This document shows, one piece after another, positions 8,744-22,219 of a stretch of 64,000 nt of DNA; position 1 is the stretch's first letter, and each line of letters begins with the position of its first letter. Under the pieces are notes generated by a model. The model had not been told where the DNA came from, searched no databases, and was given only the letters and a program-made list of their open reading frames with translations. The stretch covers positions 1-64,000 of the forward strand of contig NZ_FNOT01000015.1 of assembly GCF_900107105.1 (NCBI RefSeq), written 5' to 3'. The position numbers and the translations under genes were made by a program. The stretch comes from Geodermatophilus africanus. GTDB taxonomy: Bacteria; Actinomycetota; Actinomycetes; Mycobacteriales; Geodermatophilaceae.

Positions 8744-9907
8744 CTACTGCGGCAGGAGCTCCAGGACGGTCGCGTTGGCCATCCCCCCGCCCTCGCACAT
8801 CGTCTGGAGGCCGTAGCGGGTGCCGGTGGCGAGCATGCTGTGGACGAGCGTGGTCATGATGCGGGCGCCCGACCCGCCCAGCGGGTGGCCCAGCGCGATC
8901 GCGCCGCCCCGGGGGTTGAGCCGGTCGGCGTCCGCCCCGGTCTCCACCCGCCAGGCCAGCGGCACCGGTGCGAAGGCCTCGTTGACCTCGAAGACGCCGA
9001 TGTCGTCGACGGACAGGCCCGAGCGCTGCAGCACCTTGTGCGTGGCCGGGATGGGGGCGGTCAGCATGACGACCGGGTCGTCGCCGGCCATGACCGTCGT
9101 GTGGATGCGCACCAGCGGGCGCAGGCCGAGCTCGCGGGCCCTCTCCGAGGTGGTGACCAGCAGGGCGGCCGACCCGTCGGAGATCTGGCTGGCGTTGCCG
9201 GCGCTGATGACGCCGTCGGCCTTGAACGGGGTCTTCAGCGACCCCAGCTTCTCCACCGTGCCGCCGGGGCGGATCCCCTCGTCGGCGCCGACCACCGTGC
9301 CGTCGGGCGTGGTCACGGAGACGATCTCCTCCTCGAAGGCGCCGTCGGCCTGGGCCTTGGCCGCCTTCTCGTGCGAGGCGAGGGAGTACTCGTCGAGCTG
9401 GGTGCGGGAGAAGCCCCAGCGCTCGGCGATCATCTCCGCACCCGTGCCCTGGTTGGGGAAGACCCCGTCGTAGCGCTCGAGGAAGCGCGGGCCCAGCGGC
9501 GCCCCCGCCCCGATGGCCTGGGCGTACGTCGAGCCCATCGGCACCCGGCTCATCGACTCGACGCCGCCGGCGACCACGACGTCGGCCTGGCCGCTGATCA
9601 CCGTGGCGGCGGCGAAGGCGACCGCCTGCTGCGAGGACCCGCACTGCCGGTCGATCGTCGTCCCGGGCACCGACTCCGGCCAGCCCGCGGCCAGGACGGC
9701 GTTGCGGCCGATGTTGAACGTCTGCTCGCCGACCTGGCTCACGCAGCCCCAGAAGACGTCCTCGACCACGGCCGGGTCGATGCCGGTCCGCTCCACCAGG
9801 GCGTCGAGCACGGTGGCCGACAGGTCGACGGCGTGCACGCCGGACAGTCCACCGCCCCGCTTGCCCACCGGGGTGCGCACCGCGGCGCAGATGACGGCAT
9901 CTCGCAT
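8744..9907 (-). CDS. Thiolase (acetyl-CoA C-acyltransferase)
   Basis: A 387-residue thiolase that would cleave 3-ketoacyl-CoA or condense acetyl-CoA units in the cytoplasm. The acylation cysteine sits in DRQCGSSQQA (about residue 88). The second motif NPRGGAIALGHPLGGSGAR supplies the active-site His, and the C-terminal cysteine motif is MCEGGGM. Size matches the family (about 380-400). The ATG at 9907 is preferred over an upstream in-frame start because GAGGAGTG lies just before it and MRDAVICAAVRTPVG is the usual N-terminus. It is not part of the conserved origin block. Substrate length cannot be told from sequence. Confidence 0.93.
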   Translation of the reverse strand: MRDAVICAAVRTPVGKRGGGLSGVHAVDLSATVLDALVERTGIDPAVVEDVFWGCVSQVGEQTFNIGRNAVLAAGWPESVPGTTIDRQCGSSQQAVAFAAATVISGQADVVVAGGVESMSRVPMGSTYAQAIGAGAPLGPRFLERYDGVFPNQGTGAEMIAERWGFSRTQLDEYSLASHEKAAKAQADGAFEEEIVSVTTPDGTVVGADEGIRPGGTVEKLGSLKTPFKADGVISAGNASQISDGSAALLVTTSERARELGLRPLVRIHTTVMAGDDPVVMLTAPIPATHKVLQRSGLSVDDIGVFEVNEAFAPVPLAWRVETGADADRLNPRGGAIALGHPLGGSGARIMTTLVHSMLATGTRYGLQTMCEGGGMANATVLELLPQ

Positions 9908-9983
9908 GACCACTCCTCGTCGACGTGGGCGGCGTTCCACCCACCGTGGGGCCGATCGTAGGACGTCCACACACCCGTCCCCT

Positions 9984-10166
9984 GGCCCCGTCCAGAGGCT
10001 CGCCGGCCCCCTGCAGGCACAAGGACCCCGTCCTGCTCACCGGAGGAGGACCCCGTCCCCCTCATCCCTCGCAGGCTCGGGACGAGCCTCTGGACGGGGC
10101 CTGCGGCGAGCCTCTGGACGGGGCCTGGCGCGGGCCTGCGAGTGGCGGGGGCGAGGGGGTCCTCCC
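9984..10166. repeat. Composite GC repeat in the divergent thiolase/PH-gene gap
   Basis: Contains GGCCCCGTCC, several AGGACCCCGTCC copies, the loop TCGCAGGCTC, and a partial tandem of GCGAGCCTCTGGACGGGGCC (two units about 24 bases apart near 10092-10132). Unlike most copies it does not follow a stop codon; it lies upstream of both neighbours. Confidence 0.7.
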
Positions 10167-10184
10167 CCTGGGAGGCTGCACGGC

Positions 10185-10592
10185 GTGGAGTGGTCGCCGC
10201 GCACCGGGGAGTCGGCGGTCCTGGCGGGCGTGGGCGCTGTCCTGGGCGGAGCCACGGTGCTCCTGGACCCGCTCGGCCGGGTGCTGGTCGGCGCGGCCGC
10301 CGTCCTGCTGCTGGCCCTGGCCGTCCGCGACCGCCTGCTCCGCCCCCGGCTGGCCGCCGGGCCCGACGGGGTCGTCGTCCGCCGGCTGACCGGCGCCACG
10401 GTGCTGCCCTGGGCGCGGCTGGGGGTGCAGGTGCGGGAGAGCCGCCGGTGGGGGCTGCGCTCCCGGCTGCTGGAGCTGGACACCGCCGGCGGGCCGGACG
10501 ACGACGGTGAGCTGGTGCTGCTCGGCCGCCGGGACCTGGGCGCCGACCCGGGCGAGGTCGCCCAGGCGCTGACCGCCCTGCGGCCCTGGTGA
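10185..10592 (+). CDS. PH-domain membrane protein
   Basis: A 135-residue protein with two hydrophobic helices near the N-terminus (about residues 10-27 and 31-48), followed by a small beta-rich domain like bacterial PH (bPH6-type) domains: LAAGPDGVVVRRLTGATVLPW, then RSRLLELDT and EVAQALTALRPW. A similar protein sits between crgA and ppiA in Mycobacterium (Rv0010c position), which supports the call. The GTG start is chosen because GGAGG lies nine bases upstream; longer in-frame extensions run into the GC repeat and look noncoding. Function is unknown. Confidence 0.8.
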   Translation: MEWSPRTGESAVLAGVGAVLGGATVLLDPLGRVLVGAAAVLLLALAVRDRLLRPRLAAGPDGVVVRRLTGATVLPWARLGVQVRESRRWGLRSRLLELDTAGGPDDDGELVLLGRRDLGADPGEVAQALTALRPW

Positions 10593-10636
10593 CGGACCGG
10601 AACGGCCACCCTTCAGGGCCGCGCGCCGAGCCCCGA

Positions 10637-10766
10637 CGGCCCCCTTGCAGGCACAAGGACCCGTCCCCCTCACCACTCGCAAGCTCGCGGCGAGCCTCTG
10701 GACGGGGCCTGGCGCGAGCCTGCGAGTGGCGGGGGCAAGGGGTCCTTCACGGGGGAAGGGTGGTCC
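10637..10766. repeat. GC repeat abutting the rhomboid stop
   Basis: Read from the rhomboid gene it starts TAAGGACC, the stop codon merging with the AGGACC motif. It includes ACAAGGACCCGTCC, the loop TCGCAAGCTC and GCGAGCCTCTGGACGGGGCC, as in the copy at 9984-10166. The neighbouring genes converge here. Confidence 0.7.
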
Positions 10767-11660
10767 TTACCCGAGGACGACGAGGGTGGACACGGTCAGC
10801 GCGACCACCACGAGCGCCGCCGTCAGCAGCATCAGGCCCAACACCTGCAGCTCGGTGCGGCGCCGGGCGAGCACGACCACCCCGGTGGCGGCGAAGCCGG
10901 CCACCAGCCCGCCCAGGTGCCCCAGCAGCGAGACGCCGGGCAGGAAGCTGATCAGCACGTTGATCGCCAGCAGGGTCAACAGGCCGCGGAGGTCCTCCCG
11001 ACGGGCGATCATGGTGACGGCGAGGCCGCCGAGCAGGCCGTATATGGCGGCCGAGGCCCCCGCGACGGGACGTCCGGGCTCACCGAACAGCTGCAGCGCC
11101 ACCGCACCGCCGAGCAGCGACACCAGGTAGACGGCGAGGTAGCGCCACCGGCCCAGCTGGCGTTCCAGCTCGGAGCCGAAGACCAGCAGCGCGAGCATGT
11201 TGAGCACCAGGTGCAGCACGCCGATGTGCAGGAACGCCGCCGTGACCAGCCGCCAGTCCTCACCCAGCTCGACGAGCACGGGGATCTGCGCCAGCTGCAC
11301 GAACAGCGGGCTGAGCTGGTTGTCGAGCGGGTCGGACCCGGCCAGGCCGGCGGAGACCGCGGTGGCGACGAACACCGCGAGGTTCAGCCCGATGAGGGTG
11401 ACCGTGACCGCGCCGAAGCGCCGGCCGGCCCGCTGCAGGAACGAGGCCTGGCGGGGACGGCGCACGGAGGCGTTGCCGGCCCGGACGTCGTCCGGGCACT
11501 GGAAGCCGACCGAGGCCGGGGTCATGCACTCCGGACAGATCGGCCGGCCGCACCGGGTGCACGCGATGCGGGTCGGCCGGTCCGGATGCCGGTAGCAGGT
11601 GGGTGGCGGGGGCGCCGGCTGCGGCTGGCCGGCGCCCCCGTCGTCCGGGCTGGTGGTCAG
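10767..11660 (-). CDS. Rhomboid intramembrane serine protease with N-terminal zinc finger
   Basis: A 297-residue rhomboid protease. The membrane domain has HxxxN (HLVLNM), the catalytic serine in GASAAIYG and a His in LGHLGGLVAGF. Upstream of the first ATG (11525) the same open frame encodes a Cys/His-rich finger (CYRH, then CTRC, CPEC and FQC) that is conserved in actinobacterial rhomboids. No ATG, GTG or TTG exists in this frame before the ppiA stop. I therefore propose the CTG at 11660, giving MTTSPDDGG and overlapping the ppiA stop (CTGA), with GAGG about ten bases upstream. A conventional call would be 10767-11525 (252 residues), which would lose the finger. Confidence 0.8.
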   Translation of the reverse strand: MTTSPDDGGAGQPQPAPPPPTCYRHPDRPTRIACTRCGRPICPECMTPASVGFQCPDDVRAGNASVRRPRQASFLQRAGRRFGAVTVTLIGLNLAVFVATAVSAGLAGSDPLDNQLSPLFVQLAQIPVLVELGEDWRLVTAAFLHIGVLHLVLNMLALLVFGSELERQLGRWRYLAVYLVSLLGGAVALQLFGEPGRPVAGASAAIYGLLGGLAVTMIARREDLRGLLTLLAINVLISFLPGVSLLGHLGGLVAGFAATGVVVLARRRTELQVLGLMLLTAALVVVALTVSTLVVLG

Positions 11661-12190
11661 CTGCGCTGCACCTCGACCGACTGCAGCACCACGTCCTCCA
11701 CGGGGCGGTCGCCGCGGCCGGTCCGCACCTTGGCGATGCGGTCGACGACGTCCCGGCCGGCCTGGTCGGCCACCTCGCCGAAGATCGTGTGCTTGCCGGT
11801 CAGCCAGGTGGTCGGCGCGACGGTGATGAAGAACTGGGAGCCGTTGGTGCCGGGCCCGGCGTTGGCCATCGCCAGCAGGTAGGGCTTGGTGAAGGCCAGT
11901 TCGGGGTGGATCTCGTCGCCGAACTGGTAGCCCGGACCGCCGATGCCCTGACCCAGCGGGTCACCGCCCTGGATCATGAAGCCGTCGATGATCCGGTGGA
12001 AGACGGTGCCGTCGTAGAGGCGGTCGGTGGTCTTCGCGCGGGTCTGCGGGTGGGTCCACTCCCGGCGGCCCTCGGCGAGGTCGGCGAAGTTCGCGACCGT
12101 CTTCGGAGCGTGGTCGGGGAACAGGTCGACGGTGATGTCGCCGTGGTTGGTGTGCAGGACGGCGCGGCGCGCAGGAGTCGCTTCAGTCAC
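11657..12190 (-). CDS. ppiA: Cyclophilin-type peptidyl-prolyl cis-trans isomerase
   Basis: A 177-residue cytosolic cyclophilin that speeds proline isomerisation during folding. Hallmarks are FHRIIDGFMIQGGD, GPGTNGSQFFIT and the Trp in APTTWLTGKHTIFGEV. The GTG at 12190 is preferred to the one at 12199 because GGGAGA lies nine bases before it, and only one base separates the motif from the other. This gene stands near gyrA in actinobacteria (Rv0009 position). The downstream rhomboid frame overlaps its stop. A perfect 13-bp hairpin at 11607-11640 lies 17 bases after the stop and inside the start of the rhomboid frame. Confidence 0.95.
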   Translation of the reverse strand: MTEATPARRAVLHTNHGDITVDLFPDHAPKTVANFADLAEGRREWTHPQTRAKTTDRLYDGTVFHRIIDGFMIQGGDPLGQGIGGPGYQFGDEIHPELAFTKPYLLAMANAGPGTNGSQFFITVAPTTWLTGKHTIFGEVADQAGRDVVDRIAKVRTGRGDRPVEDVVLQSVEVQRS

Positions 12191-12254
12191 GACGTCCACT
12201 CTCCCACTGGTCCGCGCCCCGCGAGCACGGGGAGCGGGCCGGTGGGCGCCGGCG

Positions 12255-12749
12255 TCAGGGCCGCAACACGCGGACGACGTCGAGGTCGCGGTAGGACGCC
12301 TCCCCTTCGGTGACCTCCTGCATCCGCTTGGCGAAGTCCGCGGTCACCGGGTGGTCGGAGTTGCGCATCGCCGAGGTGTGGTCGGGGAAGGCGACTATCT
12401 CGACGTAGGTGTCGGCGCGGTGGCGGTCGGCAGCGACCACGCCCCAGCGGATGGTGGTCTCCTGCCCCATCCGCTCCCGCCACTCCTCCACGATGCGGCC
12501 GAAGCCGTCGAGGTCGCGGGCGTGGAACTCGATGAGCTGCAGGAAGGAACCAGGCTCGGCCAGGAGCCCCTCCTCGTCCCGCAGCCCGGCCCGCAGCCCC
12601 TCCCGCAGCTCGGCGCCGTCGGTGTGCCCGTGCGCGGCGACGGCGTGCGCCACCGCCAGTTCGAGGACCTCGTCCTCCTCGCCGGAGATCTGCACGGTGC
12701 AGCTGCGCTCGCCGGGGATCGTCCGGCAGTCCAGGCTCTTGCGCGCCAC
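12255..12749 (-). CDS. DUF1059 domain fused to a dimeric alpha-beta barrel domain
   Basis: A 164-residue two-domain protein. Residues 1-50 resemble DUF1059, a small domain with a paired-Cys pattern (LDCRTIPGERSC) and VLELAVAHAVAAHGH. Residues 65-160 look like an antibiotic-biosynthesis-monooxygenase/ferredoxin-like alpha-beta barrel (FLQLIEFHARDLDGF, VAFPDHTSAMRNSD). Functions of both parts are unknown; a small-molecule or metal-binding role is a guess. GGAGGAG sits just before the start. The gene is not part of the usual origin block. Confidence 0.75.
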   Translation of the reverse strand: MARKSLDCRTIPGERSCTVQISGEEDEVLELAVAHAVAAHGHTDGAELREGLRAGLRDEEGLLAEPGSFLQLIEFHARDLDGFGRIVEEWRERMGQETTIRWGVVAADRHRADTYVEIVAFPDHTSAMRNSDHPVTADFAKRMQEVTEGEASYRDLDVVRVLRP

Positions 12750-12866
12750 GGCTCCTCCTCCGTCGCGAGGCCCCGGCCCGCCCGGCCGGTGGGCCAGTGG
12801 CCGGGGCGACGGTGGCGCAGGGAGGGAGCGGCGTCCAGTGCCGGAGGTCCTGGTCGCGCGGGTGCC

Positions 12867-14057
12867 TCAGCGCGGGGTGCAGGCGGCCGCGAGCTCCCCG
12901 TGGTAGGCGAGCACCAGGGGGGTGCCGGTGCACACGACGCTGCGCCCGGGCTCGCCTGCCACCGCGCCGACACCGGAGGGGCCCACCGGCCACTCGGCGC
13001 CGAGGAGGGACTCGACGAACCCCGGCGCCACCATCCGGTCCACGCGGGTGTCCTCGGGGTCGACGCCGTTCATCTCGGCGGCGTACCGGTAGGCCTCCTC
13101 GCGGCCGAGGACCCGGTCGACCAGGCCCCGGTCCACGGCGGTGTAGCCGTCGAAGACGAAGGCACCCAGCTCGTCGACGATCGTCTGCGGCGGGATGCCC
13201 CGGGTCTGGGACACCCACCCGACGAACGCCTCGTACTCCCGGTCCAGGCCGCGTCCCAGGACGGCCCGCTCCTCTTCGGTCATGTCGCGGTAGGGGTTGC
13301 CGAGGTCCTTGCCGCGGCCTCGGGAGAGGTACTCCTCGGTGACACCGCCGTCGGTGGTCACGCCCGGCTCCAGCAGCGAGCCCGGGATGCCGGTGACGTC
13401 GCGGAACCGCTGGAACGGGCCCATGACCACGCCGATGCTGCCGACGAGGCTGCCGTGGTCGGCGACGATCTGGTCGGCCCCCGCCATGGCGTACACCCCG
13501 CCCGAGGCCGACATGCCCTGCACGTGGGCCATCACCTGGTTGCCGGTCCGCTTCTGGTAGCGCTCCACGGCGTCGGCGATGGCGCGGGAGCCGTAGATCG
13601 TCCCCCCGGGGGTGTTGAGCTCCAGGATCAGCCCGTCGGCGTCCTCGGCCTCCAGGGCGTCGATGGTGTCGGCGACGTCGTAGCCGTAGGTCGCACCGCC
13701 GAAGGTGACACCGTCGCTCTCGCCGCCCAGGATGACACCGGTGACCGGGACGGCGATCAGCCGCGCCGAGGCACCCGCTGCGCCCCACACGGTCTCGGTC
13801 GGCGGCCCGGGAGGAGAGCTGTTGTCGGCCCCTGCGGTCAGCCCGACCAGGGCCAGCACCATCACCACGGTCAGCCCCAGGGCGACCCCGCCCAGCGCCA
13901 AGCCGGCGCCCAGGGCCGCCCCCAGCCCGACGGCGAAGCCGCGCCGGAAGTAGCCGGGCCCCCACACCCGCGGTGGCAAGGGCACCGGTACCGGCCGCGC
14001 CGCCGGCGGCGGGGTCGCCGGCGGCGGCGCATCGGGTGGTGGCAGCTGCGTGCTCAC
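12867..14057 (-). CDS. SppA-like signal peptide peptidase (S49 family)
   Basis: A 396-residue membrane-bound S49 serine peptidase, which would cleave leftover signal peptides or membrane-protein fragments on the outer face. The N-terminal 55 residues are Pro-rich, followed by a Gly/Ala-rich membrane segment (about 40-75). The S49 domain shows ELNTPGGTIYGSRAIADA and the nucleophile Ser in GMSASGGVYAM, then GSIGVVMG. The start at GTG 14057 (VSTQLPPPD) has a G-rich ribosome site; the longer frame to 14129 lacks support. A TAGGGT box near 14096-14101 could be its -10. The length fits short single-domain SppA rather than the double-domain E. coli form. Confidence 0.87.
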   Translation of the reverse strand: MSTQLPPPDAPPPATPPPAARPVPVPLPPRVWGPGYFRRGFAVGLGAALGAGLALGGVALGLTVVMVLALVGLTAGADNSSPPGPPTETVWGAAGASARLIAVPVTGVILGGESDGVTFGGATYGYDVADTIDALEAEDADGLILELNTPGGTIYGSRAIADAVERYQKRTGNQVMAHVQGMSASGGVYAMAGADQIVADHGSLVGSIGVVMGPFQRFRDVTGIPGSLLEPGVTTDGGVTEEYLSRGRGKDLGNPYRDMTEEERAVLGRGLDREYEAFVGWVSQTRGIPPQTIVDELGAFVFDGYTAVDRGLVDRVLGREEAYRYAAEMNGVDPEDTRVDRMVAPGFVESLLGAEWPVGPSGVGAVAGEPGRSVVCTGTPLVLAYHGELAAACTPR

Positions 14058-14225
14058 GTCGGGGCCCCCCGGGATGTCATGACAGCGGAGCGGCGACCCT
14101 AACCACGGACATCGGCCACGGACAGTCACCGCGCCGCGTCGTCAGCAGCCCGTGACCGGGCCGACCGGGGAAGGGGGACGGGTACCCACCGACCGGCAGG
14201 AGCGCAGGTCGGACCCTCGCTGGGC

Positions 14226-14301
14226 TGGTGGAGACGAGGGGAATCGAACCCCTAACCCCCGCCTTGCAAAGGCGGTGCTCTGCCAATTGAGCTACGTCCC
14301 C
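14226..14301 (-). tRNA. tRNA-Ala(TGC)
   Basis: On the minus strand the gene starts GGGGACGTAGCTCAATTGG and folds as a full cloverleaf. The anticodon stem CCGCC/GGCGG encloses the loop TTTGCAA, giving anticodon TGC (Ala). The T arm has GGTTCGATTCC. The 3' CCA is encoded (14226-14228). Confidence 0.97.
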
Positions 14302-14329
14302 GGGGTGGGAGGCGGGGCCTCCCGGCGGG

Positions 14330-14473
14330 TCAGCGAGCGGCCGGCGTGCTGACCGCCTGGGGGCCGCGGGTCGCCTCGGCCCAGAGGTCAGCCTCTGCCC
14401 TGCCCGCCGAGCGCCGGCGGACGGCGGCGAGGGCGGTCGCGGCGGCGGCCGCGAAGACCAGCTTCCTGAGCAC
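14330..14473 (-). CDS. DLW-39 family small protein
   Basis: A 47-residue micro-protein: VLRKLVFAAAAATALAAVR forms a short hydrophobic helix, followed by RRSAGRAEADLWAEATRG. The DLW motif at about residues 28-30 and the location between two tRNAs near gyrA match the actinobacterial DLW-39 family, whose function is unknown. The GTG start has an excellent GAGGAGGT ribosome site seven bases upstream. A longer in-frame extension to 14599 would run through the tRNA-Ile gene and is rejected. Confidence 0.85.
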   Translation of the reverse strand: MLRKLVFAAAAATALAAVRRRSAGRAEADLWAEATRGPQAVSTPAAR

Positions 14474-14566
14474 GCGGGGTACCTCCTCGAGGGGAGTCCC
14501 CCTCCTCGAGAGGGGGCCGGAGGCCGACCCCGGGACCGGGGTGGGCCGGTGGGGCCAGTACACGGG

Positions 14567-14640
14567 TGGGCCTGGGAGGACTTGAACCTCCGGCCTCATC
14601 CTTATCAGGGATGCGCTCTAACCGCCTGAGCTACAGGCCC
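14567..14640 (-). tRNA. tRNA-Ile(GAT)
   Basis: The minus strand reads GGGCCTGTAGCTCAGGCGG and pairs with CAGGCCC at the 3' end. The anticodon loop is CTGATAA (anticodon GAT, Ile). The T arm is GGAGGTTCAAGTCCTCC. No CCA is encoded. Confidence 0.97.
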
Positions 14641-14744
14641 GTGGACCTCGACCAGCGTACCTGCCGCCGGTACGCCGTCCGCAGGGGGGTGGTGCGAGGT
14701 CGACCTCGCGGGCCGGCTGCGGATACACGTCAGGCGCCCCCTGA

Positions 14745-14795
14745 GCAGGTGCGAGAGGACGCCTGTCGCGTGTTCGCCGAGGACGGGGTCCTCTG
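14745..14795. repeat. Short GC element abutting the DUF3566 stop
   Basis: Read from the DUF3566 gene it runs CAGAGGACCCCGTCCTCGG straight after the TGA. Only the stop-proximal half of the longer element is present. The remaining part of the gap back to the tRNA shows nothing else recognisable. Confidence 0.6.
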
Positions 14796-15467
14796 TCAGT
14801 CGCGCTCGGAGAGGGTGACCTCCAGGCCGCCGACCAGGTCGGAGCACATGTTGTAGATGAACGCCGCGACGGTGCACAGGGCGGTCATCAGCACGATGTT
14901 GATGGCCCCGATGACCGCGGCGCCACCGAAGACGATGCCCGGGGTGATGACCTCGCTGCGGCCGTCACCACCGGAGGCGCTACCGAGCTGGCCGAAGAGG
15001 TCGTTGAGGGTCTCGAAGACACCGAGGCCGGAGAGGATGCCGTAGAGCAGGCCGACGGCGACCATCCAGATGAAGAACATCGCGATCGACAGGACCAGCG
15101 AAATCTTCAGCGCGGAGAACGTGTCGATGTGCCGCAGCTGCAGCCGGGCGCGGCGCGGGCCGCGGGCGGACTTGCCGGCACCCCCACCACTCGCAGCGGA
15201 GGCCGCCACCGCACCCGCGGCGGGCTGCGCGCCGGTGGACGGGGAGGCGGCGGGCTGCGTGCCCGACGCCGGGCCGGTCGCGGCCGGGGCCCCGTCGGCG
15301 GCCACGGCCTGGCTCCGGGCGGTGTTCGCGCCGGGGATGGTCTGCGTCGACCCCACCGAGGGCGGATCGTCAGCCGCGGGCTGCTGACCGGTCGCCGTCC
15401 CCTGTGCCGGGGAGGTCTCCCCGGTCCGGGACCCGGTGCGCACCGAACCCTGCGTCCGGTCGCTCAT
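14796..15467 (-). CDS. DUF3566 domain membrane protein
   Basis: A 223-residue protein. The first 110 residues are a low-complexity Ala/Pro/Thr/Gly-rich cytoplasmic segment; the C-terminal part is DUF3566 with two or more membrane helices (ISLVLSIAMFFIWMVAVGLL at about 128-147, and VIGAINIVLMTALCTVAAFIY at about 190-210). This gene follows gyrA across actinobacteria (Rv0007 position). Its function is unproven, though the location suggests a housekeeping membrane role. A GGGAGA ribosome site precedes the ATG. Confidence 0.9.
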   Translation of the reverse strand: MSDRTQGSVRTGSRTGETSPAQGTATGQQPAADDPPSVGSTQTIPGANTARSQAVAADGAPAATGPASGTQPAASPSTGAQPAAGAVAASAASGGGAGKSARGPRRARLQLRHIDTFSALKISLVLSIAMFFIWMVAVGLLYGILSGLGVFETLNDLFGQLGSASGGDGRSEVITPGIVFGGAAVIGAINIVLMTALCTVAAFIYNMCSDLVGGLEVTLSERD

Positions 15468-15570
15468 GCGAGTCTCCCGTTCCCCAGCGGCCCTCGCCGC
15501 TGCCTCACACCCGGGGTACCCGGCGCGCGGCCGGGAGCACCCGGGCGCCGGTCAGATCCCTGGTGGCTGT

Positions 15571-15624
15571 GACGGAGGAGCGGGGCGCCCACACCCGGGA
15601 GTGCGGACGCCCCGCCTCTCCGTC
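15571..15624 (-). terminator. gyrA downstream hairpin
   Basis: Two stacked stems, GACGGAG/CTCCGTC and GCGGGGCG/CGCCCCGC, are separated by a two-base internal bulge on each side and close on a 20-base loop. It starts 12 bases after the gyrA stop, so it may reduce read-through into the DUF3566 gene. Confidence 0.7.
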
Positions 15625-15636
15625 ATCGTCCCCAGA

Positions 15637-18105
<2,469 letters not shown>

Positions 18106-18149
18106 GGTTCAGGTCTCCAGGTCGTGCACAGATGGGAACGAAGTCGCGG

Positions 18150-18284
18150 GTCGGGCCCCTGCAGGACCCGACGCCGGCCCGCGTGCAGGTGGAAGGACCC
18201 CGTCCTCCCCACCCTCCGCGAGCTCAAAGCGGGACCCGGGACGGGGCCGGGAAGAAGACGCTGCGGGGGGCACGGGGTCCTCTC
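18150..18284. repeat. GC repeat between gyrB and gyrA
   Basis: Starts GAGAGGACCCCGTG after the gyrB stop on the minus strand and contains AAGGACCCCGTCC and a CCGCGAGCTC loop variant. It occupies a position where gyrB and gyrA are normally close together, so it may uncouple their expression. Confidence 0.65.
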
Positions 18285-22086
<3,802 letters not shown>

Positions 22087-22219
22087 CGGGGACCCCCTGC
22101 TCGACGGGTGCCGGTCGACGCGACCGCCGTTGGTCTGAGCGGACCCTGCCGATGGTGGCGGGTCGACCGGGTGTCCTGCGACCCGAGCGCGCGCGGGGTC
22201 CACGGCCGACACTCGGGAC

